64,000 nt of DNA from Antedon mediterranea (Eukaryota; Echinodermata; Crinoidea; Comatulida; Antedonidae), in contig NC_092672.1 of the NCBI RefSeq assembly GCF_964355755.1, positions 8,246,001-8,310,000 of the forward strand. Direction: 5' to 3'. Shown one piece after another: positions 46,797-58,712 of this stretch (its first letter is position 1; every line of letters begins with the position of its first letter). A program made the translations under genes and the position numbers. The notes beneath the pieces were generated by a model that was given only the letters and a program-made list of their open reading frames with translations, was not told the DNA's origin and made no database searches.

Positions 46797-49700
46797 ATGG
46801 TACGCAAGAAGAAGAAAGTTGTCAAGGTAGGCATGCTTCATGAATAAAACAAAATAAACTTTCGTCATTAATATTTACTTTTTTATTTGTTGGTTGGTTG
46901 GTTAAAATGATTTCTGGACGAGTTGACTTAGGCCTACAGGCAGGAATAGGTTTACTAAAAAGTTGAATATTTCATCCCGACAAACAACAGTTAACAAATT
47001 CGAATTCGTATTTATTCGAAAACGCATCGGTGAGGTTATTGTTCTGTGGAGTTTTTAGGAGAAGGGGGCGTTTATTTTAGTGGTTGGGTGGGGAGGTGGT
47101 AGCCTTTATTTTTTGCTAAAGGCTCCCGCTCTGGCTTTCTAGAGTAATCTAGGTTCTATGTCATTTCAAGTACTTTCCATCACATACATTTCGTAAATTT
47201 TCGTATGCATTTTATAAGAAATTGATGGGAAAAATAAGATTAAAAAAGTAGGTTTAGTCTTTTGAAACAAAGTACAACATTTTGGGCTATAATTAGTACT
47301 GATACGCTCGTACACGCGTGTTTGTTTTTAGTCCTGGAGTGCATAGGGGTTGAGTGGGGTTGAGTGGGGTTGGTGAGCATCATGCAAAATACGCAAGAAT
47401 TTTGCCAAAATACGCAAATTAAGGGCGCTATGCTTTGCCAAAATACACAAATCATGCCAAAATACGCAAATCAGCCTTGCTAAAATACGCAAATTATGCC
47501 AAAATACGCAAATTGAGGGCGCTATGCTTTGCCAAAATACACAAATCATGCCAAAATACGCAAATCAGCCTTGCTAAAATACGCAAATTATGCCAAAATA
47601 CGCAAATTGAGGGCGCTATGCTTTGCCAAAATACACAAATCATGCCAAAATACGCAAATCAGCCTTGCCAAAAATACGCAAATCAGCCTTGCCAAAATAC
47701 GCAAATTTATGGCGCTATGCTTTGCCAAAATACGCAAATCATGCCAAAATACGAAAACTGAGAGCGTTTTGCTTTGCCAAAATACGCAAATCTGCTTTGC
47801 CAAAATACGCAAATCATGCCAAAATACGCAAATTGAGAGCGCTATGCTTTGCTAAAATACACAAATCATGCCAAAATACGCAAATCTGCTTTGCAAAAAT
47901 ATGCAAATCATGCCAAAATACGCAATTTGAGGGCGCTATGCTTTACCAAAATACACAAATCATGCCAAAATACGCAAATCTGCTTTGCTAAAATACGCAA
48001 ATCTGCTTTGCAAAAATATGCAAATCATGCCAAAATACGCAAATTGAGGGCGCTATGCTTTGCCAAAATACACAAATCATGCCAAAATACGCAAATCTGC
48101 TTTGCTAAAATACGCAAATCTGCTTTGCAAAAATATGCAAATCATGCCAAAATACGCAAATTGAGGGCGCTATGCTTTGCCAAAATACACAAATCATGCC
48201 AAAATACGCAAATTGAGGGCGCTATGCTTTGCCAAAATACACAAATCATGCCAAAATACGAAAATCTGCTTTGCCAAAATACGCAAATCTGCTTTGCTAA
48301 AATACGCAAATCTGCTTTGCAAAAATATGCAAATCATGCCAAAATACGCAAATTGAGGGCGCTATGCTTTGCCAAAATACACAAATCATGCCAAAATACG
48401 CAAATCTGCTTTGCTAAAATACGCAAATCTGCTTTGCAAAAATATGCAAATCATGCCAAAATACGCAAATTGAGGGCGCTATGCTTTGCCAAAATACACA
48501 AATCAAGCCAAAATACACAAATCTACTTTGCCAATAGGCAAATTGAGGGCGCTATGCTTTGCCAAAATACACAAATCATGCCAAAATACGCAAATCTGCT
48601 TTGCCAAAATACACAAATCATACTAAAATACGCAAATTCAGGGCGCTATGCTTTGCCAAAATACGCAAATCATTCGCTCCTTCTGTAAAGAGACCCGAAA
48701 AAACAAGTATTGGCTTAGCAAGAGGTACAAAAACGTAGCCGTATACTTTACTATCATAATGTTCATATTTATTGTGATACTCAAGCTCTAATTCACTGTG
48801 TTATATTTTATTTTACATTTATGGTAAAAATGTCTATTAAACTGTTAGTAATGTTAAGAATAGTATTCTTAATAGTAAAAATAACAGTAAAGGAAATAAT
48901 GTTATATATTATAGAATAATATAGATGGTTTTTCCTTAATAATTTGAATTATTTCTTTAATTTATGAGGATAATTCATGTATGTTATCAATCAGCAGGTA
49001 TATTATTCCCCGCTTATTACATTCATTCTCCCCCTACAAACAGTTTTCATTATTTCAAATAGTGTCATATGACTGGGGTCGACTCGGAGCCTGGTGCTGA
49101 CATAATAATTATATGAATACATAATAATATACATAGTATTTCTCAGCTTGAAAGCTATACGGCTACGTTTTTGTACCCTCTTGCTATAAGCCAAGACTTG
49201 GTTTTTGGGCCTCTTTACAGGAGGAGCGAATGATTTGCGTATTTTGGCAAAGCAAAACGCCCTCAATTTGCGTATTTTGGCATGATTTGCTTATTTTGGC
49301 AAAGCATAGCGCCCTCAATTTGCGTATTTTGGCAACATTCTTGCGTATTTTGGCAGGGTACTCACCAACCCTAATGTAGGGGTGTAAGCTACCGGCATTC
49401 ATAAACTTGTTTTCTGCCCAATGACTAGTTTTCATAAAGATCAAAGATATATTGGCCCTAATAACATTAAAAATCAAGATTAATAACATCAGATTTTACA
49501 TAGGCCATTGATCAGTTTTAATTACTTGAGATGAAAACATAGCACAAAATCATATTCTAACTTATAAAAAGACAAAATAAACTGTTCAATTCCACCTCAA
49601 ACCTATTATCTGGCAGATAGTTTGCCTCAATAATGTTTGTTATAAATTACAGTTTATTTCAGGTAAATATTTTTTTATTTTAATCTAATTTTTTATTAAT

Positions 49701-52700
49701 TAACAAAAAATTAAGTTAAATAATTATTAAGTGACATTAAATTGTCATATTAAAAAAAAATAACTAAAAAATAATAAATAATATTTCTACATCTATATAT
49801 TAATGCTACTAAATTTACGTACCTCCTATGAAACCGCTCACTTGGCACACTGATGTTTCTTGATGCGCCGCACAATAGGCTACTTGCCTGAATTTTAAGG
49901 TTAAACAGAATAAAAGTAAAAAAATAACAGTAATTTGACGTCTCAATGGCCATGTTTAAAACTCTCATTACCAAGATTATAAATAATTATAGATGAAAAC
50001 AATCTAAACTATAAATTAATTAATAATTTAACCACTTTTTAAAACTCTGGTATTGTGATAGACGATTGCTATTCAGTATACTTCAATATTTGTGTGTGCA
50101 ATGACTAAAACAACCATAAAGTCATTTGGGGTGACTTGTCTAAAATTTAGATCTCATATATATGGAACGCCGTTTACGCAACATTTCGATAATATGAATT
50201 TTATGACGCGATTTGTGAATGAAATCCATCGATATGAATATTGAATGACGCAATACGAATGAAATGTTTTGAATAAAATGTTTTGAATGAACTGTTTTGA
50301 ATAAAATGTTTTTTAATTCTTGGTAGCTTGACCGCGTACCGGACCTCTGAGCCACGTTAGCTTTTTCCCCTACTAAATGGATCCAAGCCCAGGTCTGTTA
50401 GGATTCGTTGTAAGGATCCATTGATGACAGCGGGTTGAGAGAGGAGAAGAGGGTACCCAGGCTTAAGAGGTTAAGAAAAAAAATCGCGAGCGGGAATGAC
50501 ATACGCCGCCAATAGTTTGACTTTTCAAATTCAATACAACATTTTTCATTCAAAACATTCGTTCAAAACATTTCATTCAAAACATTCAATTCAAAACATT
50601 CAATTCAAAACATTTCATTCAAAACATTTCATTTAAAACATTTCATTTAAAACATTTCATTCAAAACATTCATTTCAAAACATCTCATTCAAAACATTCT
50701 ATTCAAGGCATTCAATTCAAAGAATTTCATTAAAAATATTTCAGTCAAAACATTTCATTCACAACTTTCATTTCAAACATTTCATTTCAAACATTTCATT
50801 CAAAACATTTCATTCAAAACATTTCATTCAAAACATTTCGTTGAAAAGAAAACATTCAATTCAAAGCATTTCATTCAAAAAATTGCATTCATATCGATGC
50901 AATCAAATGCGAAGCATCCTCGTATCATTGACTGCGGGTATTTTTTAAGATGGACATCCATTAGACAGTGTATACCAGGATCGGAAAACAATCCTATATG
51001 CATGGGAAAATCGTTGAACCTAAATTCGTTTTAATTGTAAATAAATAATTATCTAACTCAATTTAATTAGTAAACAGGGTTACAGCAGGTGGTTAAAATC
51101 AGTACCGAAGGTATAAACCAACTTTATAATACCATCGAGTAAACATTCTAGAAATAACGCGCGATTTGCCGAATTTTGCCCTTACGTAAATTTATATATA
51201 AAAGATGATGTGTTTATGTCTAACTTAAACATTTGTATACTTAGTAGTATTCCAATTCATATTCTACAGCAAAGAACTTCCTAATTTTACTTTAGATTTT
51301 TAAAAAGCCTACACTATTTATTTATTAACTGATTACATTATACGATTTTGAAATCAATCTCTCCCCACCCCCCCCCCCCCCCCACACCCACTCTTTCTAT
51401 CCTCCGTTTGACAGGTTCATACAATTCTTAGTCTTCCCTATTATGAAAACATATATAGTTAACTGTGCTAATTTAGCAAATCATTTTAATTTTTTGCCAT
51501 AGAAGTTTTAAAAAAATATATACAGTTATTACAAAATAGACTACACATTTTCAGTACATACGTCGATATAAGACCGGAGAATATTGTAAAATGTACCGCC
51601 CATCTAGTCCCCTCCTCACACACAATTTGATTTACAATACAATTGACACCAAAAGAAGCAGCTTGTTAATTTGATTACCAATCACAGTTGTCTAAAGCTG
51701 TAGTTGTCCTAAGGAGTAGTTGTAGGCCTACGTTGGGCAGTTGTCTCAGGGGATAGTTGTCCTAATGGGTAGCTAGAGGGTTTTTGTCCTATGGAGTAAT
51801 GGTCCTAGGGGATAGTTGTCCTGAGAGGGGGGTTGTTGTCCTAGAAGGGTGATTGTTCAGGAGGTAATTGTCCGGGTGGTAGTTGTCCAGGGAGTAGTTG
51901 TCCTAGACCCGTCTTCAATATTTGTGTGTATAATGACTAAAAGAACCATAAAGTCATTTGAGGTGTCTAAAAAACTCAGATCTAGAAAATTCAGATCTCA
52001 GATATATCTGAGTTTTCTAGACCGTGATTCATTGCATTAATAATACTGTGGTAAATCTGCCTAAAAACCTTATATATTTCAGGTAATCATGATTGTGAGC
52101 ACTATTTGTTTAATCATCCTAATTTTGCTCATAATTAAACAAGGCTTACTCACAAACGCTAGAGTGTATTTTGTTTTATTCATTAACTCTCCTTAGTTTT
52201 ATATATTTTTTTATTATTTGTATTGTCTTAAAACTAACTAGACCACGATTAAATGTGTGATTGTGTAACATGTATTTCATGTTATTTATTTTTAAAATGC
52301 AAAGGAAAAACTAGCCTGAAACAGTTAAGAAAAATCTGCGATTTTTGATATTATTATTTAATAAAGTAATATATGTGGTATTTTGATTATGCAATACAAT
52401 AATTGTTATTCGCTTTCATTCATCCAATTTTATTCCTAATCCCAGCTTGGTTGTTAACGATAACAAACAATTTTATCGCACAGATACACATTATTTTTAG
52501 ATATCCATCGCAAATTCTATTTAAGATATCAATTTGTTGATACAGTAATATAATTTAAAAAGGCAGAGGAAAACTCTAAAATAAATTGTATTATTGAATT
52601 TGTATTCAAAGTTGTAGCTTGTAAATAAATAATTATTATATCATTACCATCATCTTGAATGCAAATATTATGAGTCTAAAAATTACTTTGATTGTTGAAA

Positions 52701-55700
52701 CTGCATTCCTCTAAGTTGTAAAGTGAATACAATTATGTTTCATTATCTCGAGTATAAATGGCCCTTCCCATCAAATTCCCATATAAAACATTAACTAATT
52801 ATGTTAATTTTGTTGTCAGGCTGATGACTCTCATCGTCGCCGCCGTCGGCGTTGTGATGGTATCGTAAAAACGAAACGGAAACAAGTTGACTATTTAAAC
52901 ATGAAGGCGTCTTTCTCAAGACATATTACATCAACTACAGATATTACAAGTGCGAGCAGTGAGTCAGTATGGGGTACAATTTTAAAAGAAATAAAATGGT
53001 TTAATACTCAAAACAACAGAAAGTACTTGAAAGTAATATGGCGATCAAACAGAGGCGGTGTACGCGAATACACGGAGCGAAATTGGGAAAATCCTGAAAC
53101 CAATAGTGCACTATATCAACTAGATGTCCAAGAAGAAGAACAGGAATATCAGCAAAATGGAGAAATAGAAGTCCAAACACCTTTGCAGACAGAATTTCGT
53201 CGAAGCAAAAGAAATAGGAAGGTTAAACGATTTTCTGAATGTTGGGAGACCGACACGTTTTGCATATGCCGGCGGGCTTGGAGAGGAGATGCAATTCGTC
53301 CAGCTATACAATGTGACCAGTGCTTGAAATGGTATCATTTCGATTGCATAAACATGCCAGAATATGCTACTGTAGATTTGCTGCATTGCAGATTCTATTG
53401 TGGATTTACAGGGTGCAGTAGCAGACAAAAGATGATCATAAGTGATGTAATTTCTACCTCAAAAAAATCAGAAAGTGACGTAGATGAACACTTAAGTAGA
53501 CCATCTCGCAACACCGATGTCGACAGGGATGAAGTCGAAAATGAATACATGACGTCATTCATGAATGTCCCATTAAAAAGTAAAGAAGAGAGCGATGCCG
53601 ATGAACACTTAAGTAGAGCATCTCGCTATACCGATGGCGACAGGGATAAGGTAGAAAATGAAAGCAAGACGTCATTCATGAATGTCCCATTAAAAAGTGA
53701 AGAAGAGAGCGACGCAGATGAACATTTAAGTACAGCATCTCGCAATACGGATGTCGACAGGGATGAGGTAGAAAATGAGGGAAAGACGTCATTCATGAAT
53801 GTCCCATTAAAAAGTGAAGAAGAGAGCGACGCAGATGAACATTTAAGTACAGCATCTCGAAATACGGATGTCGACAGGGATGAAGTCGAAAATGAAGGCA
53901 AGACGTCATTCATGAATTTCCCATTAAAAAGTAAAGAAGAGAGCGACGCAGATGAACACTTCAGTACAGCATCTCGCTATACCGATGTCGACAGGGATGA
54001 AATCGAAAATGAAGGCAAGACGTCATTCATGAATGTCCCATTAAAAAGTAAAGAAGAGAGCGACGCAGATGAACACTTAAGTAGAGCATCTCGCAATACG
54101 GATGTCGACAGGGATGAGGTAGAAAATGAAGGAAAGACGTCATTCATGAATTTCCCATTAAAAAGTGAAGAAGAGAGCGACGCAGATGAACATTTAAGTA
54201 TAGCATATCGATATACCGATGGCGACAGGGATGAAATCGAAAATGAAGGCAAGACGTCATTCATGAATGTCCCATTAAAAAGTGAAGAAGAGAGCGACGC
54301 AGATGAACACGTCAGTACAGCATCTCGCTATACCGATGTCGACAGGGATGAAATCGAAAATGAAGGCAAGACGTCATTCATGAATGTCCCATTAAAAAGT
54401 AAAGAAGAGAGTGACGCAGATGAGCACTTCAGTACAGCATCTCGCTATACCGATGTCGACAGGGATGAAATCGAAAATGAAGACAAGACGTCATTCATGA
54501 ATGTCCCATTAAAAAGTAAAGAAGAGAGCGACGCAGATGAACACTTCAGTACAGCATCTTGCAATACCGATGTCGACAGGGATGAAGTCGAAAATGAAGA
54601 CATGACGTCATTCATGAGGAATGTACCAATAGAAAAGGCTACTATAGGCAAATGTCTTGGCGAAGAAATCGGAGAACAAGTAATCAAAGAATTCCAAATT
54701 CCAAGAACTGCACATTTTAAGATAACAAAAGAAAAATGGAGCGAAATATGTAAACACCTAAGAGGAAAGTACTTTGAAAAGGGGCAATGGCACGAACAAT
54801 TTATTAAAGGTTTAAAAACATCCAACCCGTACTGCGTCCTTATGATAAGACGACATCGTGTAAGCATACGTAAACGAAGAGCAACTAGTAAACCACTTCT
54901 CACTGTAGATCTGTACTGCAAGTTTGACCACTGCCCCATCACTGCCAAACTGGAACTGGATACGAATTTTAAGGCAAATGTGAGGTACAGTCATGAAATA
55001 GTAATGCATCATTTAGGGGAGCAACATGCTAGACCTATCCGTGGTAGCGAAAGAGAAACATTAAAAGAAGCATTCAGACATGGCATAACTCCTTTAAACG
55101 AATACCTAAAAAGACTTGGTGAAAAAGACGCGACTCACGTAGTTTTGGCAGGCAATGCTGATGATCTTGGTACTAGTAAGCAAACACTTCGACAGGTATC
55201 TCATGAGGCAAATACTTCATGCATACTTCACAGTGACGAGCTTACAAGCCTACACCAAATGAAAAAAAAAATGGAGTCAGAGAGTCCAAACAAAAAAGTG
55301 AAAGGCTTTATACAGTTCATATCTTTATCCCCTACTGTTGTATTTTACTGGACCGAGGCCGGTATTCGCCTATGGCATGATTTGTCCCAGAAAGATGCGG
55401 CAGTAATAGATGCGACAGGCAATGTTGTCCGTTTGTCAGAAGAAAGAAAGAAGTTTTTGTACTATGAGGTATGCATGAGGAGCCCGATAGAAGGAGAATC
55501 TCCGATACCAATAATGGGTATGCTAAGTACAACTCATACAGCTACAATAATACGTTTCTGGATATCAGAATTCAGAAGATGCGAAAAGCTACTTTTTGGA
55601 TATCAGGGTGTTTCTATTCCTCGTCAAATAAATATGGACAGAGCCATGGCCTTTATAATGGCAATCCTATCGGAGTTTAATAACGAGACTGTTAAGGAAT

Positions 55701-58700
55701 TCCTGGATCGTTGTTGGCGGATTGTCACTGGAAATGCATTAGATAATGACATCGAGCGTAAAACTGTCCCTCACGCATGTACTTCACATGTAATGAAAGA
55801 TGTTAAGAAATCATGCAAGAAGCATTATGCGGGAAATATGGACTATGGATTATACTGCTTTAGCACAATTCTTAATGCTGACAAATTGGTAGAGGCTGAA
55901 CAAGCTCTGTTTGATATGGCTGTTGTGTTATATGGGAAAAAACTGACAGTGGAGGTAAAAGAGGCAAGTGAAAGGATATTTGACAGGATCAATTCTCTCT
56001 CGAAGCAAGTTTCTCAAGAGGTGAACAGAGATGTACGTGGGTCGGCTAATGTGACTGTGGAAGAAGATACAGTATCCGGAGTTAACAAGACAGAAGAAGA
56101 GTTTCTTCATTTTGCCACAGGTATTTGTTATTAATTGTAATATACATTCTTAATGTTCTACTGTGGATCCATTGTAAAAGATGGTAAACATCCGTTACAA
56201 TAACCGATAGTTTTATTTTGTTTTTATTGTGTTCGTTTTCATTACTTATATAATTATTATTATAAACACCATCCCTTGTACTAATTGTACGTTGCGACAT
56301 TCTTTGCCTTTAATGACATCTAACATCTTTAACAAATGATAAAAGGAAATTATATAAATCTTCCTAAAAATATTGTCTTGATGATGATTATTGCATGATT
56401 GCATGTTTTATTTTTATTTACGCAATAGCTATAAAAACAAAAACCTTTTTTTCTGTTGTTTAGGTACTTGCTTTGCAAGGTGGGCAAAGCAGACAATTAA
56501 AGGTGCAAGAGAAACTGTAACAGAGGGAGACGAAGCTATTGAAAACAATGCTCGATTTGGACCTAAATTTATGGAGGATATTCAAAAGCTGCTCCTACCA
56601 ACGCTTCCACTTTGGTCCTGTTTAATGCTTGGAAATCTACAGCGGCATGGAAGTTCAACCCCGTACAAAAAATACAAATTTGTGGAAAAAAGATACCCCA
56701 GTAAAACAACAAGTGTACAAGAAGGAAGATTCAATCAATTGAAAACATACATTCTTCAGAACAAATCCCACAGCCGTGTCGATGTGTTCTCGGAAAAATT
56801 GAAAGACACAACAAAGGCGCTGCAGACTTTAGCACTAAAAAACGCTTTGAAAAAGAGGACCAGAAAGGTTAGAGGAAAGAAGACAGTCCTCGTGGAAGAG
56901 AAATGGAATAAGATGCGCAAACAGCCCGACACATTAAGAGACAAAAAATACGGAAAATATCAACAGCGGCCAACAAAACCTTTCAAAGTTACGAAATCGG
57001 ACAAGAAAAGGGCAAGTGAAACGGTGATTGAGGGTAAGCAGAAGAAAAATAAACCCAATAAGGACAACACTTCTTACCTAATTCATGATGTGGATGTTGA
57101 AGTTGGACCAACAGGAACGAAAAAGAAAGAAGAATGTAGGCCTACATCACGTGTACATCATTCACTGAACCTTGAACCAAAATTCATTCCACTTCTAAAC
57201 TTGCACAACAACTGCTGGTTCAATGCCAACGTGCAAGCACTGGTATCGACAGCATCTTTAGACATTCTGTTGAAAGTACCTGACAGTACTTGGAAAAAAC
57301 CCCAAGAAATGAAATTGTTCGAGTTCCTTAAGATCTACAAGACCAACAAATCAATTAAATATAACAATCTTGAACCATTGTTGCGTGTACTTTCGGCTGA
57401 CGGACTTCAGTATGGACAACAAAATGATGCTCATGAATTTATTTCACGCCACATAGGCGTAATGATGTCCACTATTCGGCTTAACAAAATTGAAATTGAA
57501 GAAAATGTAACATGCAACAACTGTGATGACACCAAATCAAATGTTCAAACAATCACGGAGATCTTTGTTCCTGTACTTAACGATTATGATGCAGTCAACA
57601 TGCAAAACGAAGTTTTGAAACTGACAGATCCTACAGAACATGAAGCAATATGTGAAAATTGTGGATGTTTGGGCATGTTTTTAACATGCAAGAAAATGAA
57701 AACTGTTCCAAATGTGTTATTGATTGTAATGCAAAGAAACCAAAGCAGAGGGAAGATGCTGGCGGCTATAGAACCCACAAAAGAGTTATTAATTACACAC
57801 ACGGGTACTGACATTAAGTGTAGGTTCAAATTAAAGTCTGTTATCGTTCACAGAGGTGATACATGTAACACTGGTCACTATGTTACAATGGTACCGGATC
57901 ACTCCAGTGATATGATTAGTTGGGTACTCTGCGATGACCACATCATTGAAAACGCCCGACCACATGATATAGCTGCAGTTTACGACCAAAGCTACATAAT
58001 GTACTACGAGAAAGCAGAAGGAATTGATGAAACTGTCGGCTGTCAATCAGACCAAGAAAAGATGAATACTTCTAAAAGTAACACTGAAGTTATGGAAGCA
58101 ATCAAACGTAACTGTGAAAGTAAACCAAATGAAATAATGCAGAAAATAAACAGAATTGAAATTAGATATGCTGACGTTACAACCCTACTTATCAACAACT
58201 GGCTAAACGACGTCATAGTCAATACATATCTCTGGCTTGTACATACAAATTCAAAACAGCCTGGAAGTATAAACAAGGTGTATCCCTTTCCTACACAATG
58301 GCACCAAAAAGTCACAGGGAGAGGAGAGACATCACTAAGTTCATGGACGAGAAACACGAATCTGCAAAATTTCGACTGGCTGTTATTTCCAATTAGCCAG
58401 AGTGCACATTGGTTTCTCATCGGAATTAACCTCAGGCATCGTACAGTATCGACATTCGATTCATTACAAGGGGTACGAACACGTGAAATGAACTTAGCTC
58501 TGAAAGTAGTAAATGAGGTTATGGAAAAAAGGAGTCCGTTTACAATAAAGGTTATATCTACACCACGACAGCACAACATGGACGACTGTGGGGTGTATTT
58601 GTGCTATTTTGCAAACTACTTAAGCACGGTAGAGGAAGTCGTAGAAATACCAGATATTGATGCGGAAGAATACAGATACAATATGATTCTTGAACTGTAT

Positions 58701-58712
58701 AAAGGCTGTTAA
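46797..58712 (+). CDS. PHD finger-DDE transposase-USP-Ulp1 fusion protein
   Basis: Inferred exons 46797-46826, 52820-56120, 56464-58712 join in phase to 1859 aa. Residues 1-40 are Lys/Arg rich (MVRKKKKVVK, then an Arg run). PHD finger ~158-209: CIC, CDQC, WYHFDC and a final CxxxC-type set. Ten 39-aa acidic repeats follow (~227-617). A CxxxxC...H/H finger (~710-745) resembles FLYWCH/WRKY-GCM1 fingers of Mutator-like transposases. The RNase-H-fold core has D874 (VIDATGN), D950 (NMDRAM), a CTSH motif and candidate E1197 (VQEGRFNQLK). USP domain: Cys1361 (NNCWFNANVQAL), CxxC pairs, His1582 (TGHYVTM), Asp1601 (CDDH). Ulp1/SENP-type domain: WLNDVIVNTY, His1759 (SAHWFL), Asp1776 (FDSLQ), Gln1813 and Cys1819 (QHNMDDCGVYL). 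Catalytic residues look intact in both proteases. I recognise the domains, not a named family. The 10-codon first exon is the least certain part. Confidence 0.8.
47367..49372. mobile_element. Nested foldback element 1, minisatellite arms
   Basis: Left arm 47367-48750 starts GGTTGGTGAGCATCATGCAA and is mostly minisatellite, ending in unique sequence CGCTCCTTCTGTAAAGAG to AACGTAGCCGTATA. A ~400-base AT-rich loop follows. The right arm 49156-49372 is the mirror image (TATACGGCTACG, TACAGGAGGAGCG, minisatellite, CTCACCAACC), with only about 6 repeat units. The arms are thus strongly unequal. No coding capacity. Confidence 0.8.
47380..48672 (+). repeat. AAAATACGCAAAT minisatellite
   Basis: Interleaved 19-, 23- and ~33-base units: CAAAATACGCAAATCATGC, a variant with CTGCTTTGC, and one with TTGAGGGCGCTATGCTTTGC. 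It is open in several frames on both strands because the units lack stops, giving apparent proteins of 70-280 residues that I do not accept as genes. Confidence 0.95.
49373..50190. other. Spacer between nested foldback elements
   Basis: AT-rich, with no gene or clear repeat apart from the first half of a direct repeat at 50081-50155. Confidence 0.5.
50081..50155 (+). repeat. Direct repeat, copy 1 of 2
   Basis: CTTCAATATTTGTGTGTGCA, then ATGACTAAAACAACCATAAA and GTCATTTGGGGTG, followed by a TCTAAAATTTAGATC palindrome. Matches 51912-51985. Confidence 0.8.
50200..50925. mobile_element. Nested foldback element 2, 14-bp repeat arms
   Basis: Left arm (50200-50315) has CATCGATATGAATATTGAAT then a few AAAATGTTTTGAAT units. 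The right arm (50525-50925) has some 25 units of CATTCAAAACATTT then CATTCATATCGATG. The loop of about 200 bases includes a GGATCCA-rich unique part. Confidence 0.75.
51690..51908 (+). repeat. Degenerate TAGTTGTCCTA tandem repeat
   Basis: Roughly ten units of 18-22 bases around GTAGTTGTCCTAGGGG, with variable spacers. Confidence 0.7.
51912..51985 (+). repeat. Direct repeat, copy 2 of 2
   Basis: Same sequence as 50081-50155 with few differences (CTTCAATATTTGTGTGTATA, ATGACTAAAAGAACCATAAA). Confidence 0.8.
51964..52021. repeat. Long hairpin
   Basis: GTCTAAAAAACTCAGATC is mirrored by ATATCTGAGTTTTCTAGAC, with further AGATCT palindromes inside; overlaps the second direct repeat. Confidence 0.75.
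52022..52816. other. AT-rich end of intron 1
   Basis: Nothing recognised before the splice acceptor at 52817-52819. Confidence 0.5.
53468..54638 (+). repeat. Ten in-frame 117-bp coding repeats
   Basis: Each encodes 39 residues built on EESDADEHLSTASRNTDVD followed by RDEVENEGKTSFMNVPLK. The reading frame is kept through all ten; differences are mainly single substitutions (RN/RY, HL/HF/HV, VENE/IENE). The first and last units are the most diverged. Confidence 0.95.
56121..56463 (+). other. Inferred 343-bp intron inside the DDE domain
   Basis: CACAG|GTATTT donor and TTGTTTAG|GTACTT acceptor. Unspliced, translation stops at 56134. Spliced, the phase-1 codon becomes Gly and the frame runs on to the conserved FARWAKQ segment. 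Confidence 0.8.

Larger units (their letters stand above)
46827..52819 (+). other. Inferred first intron of the transposase gene
   Basis: GTAGGC donor after VVK and TTGTTGTCAG acceptor before a frame open into the main exon, both phase 0. The interval contains the two nested foldback elements, other repeats and no other gene. Confidence 0.45.

Noticed and set aside
47435-48688. Open frames of 108-279 codons, on both strands, in the minisatellite
   Set aside because: Repeat units lack stop codons in several frames at once; products are only iterations of the unit with no composition or domain typical of a protein.
54445-54948. Minus-strand open frames across the 117-bp repeats and transposase
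   Set aside because: Shadows of the plus-strand gene; Ser-rich translations arise from the antisense of the acidic repeats.
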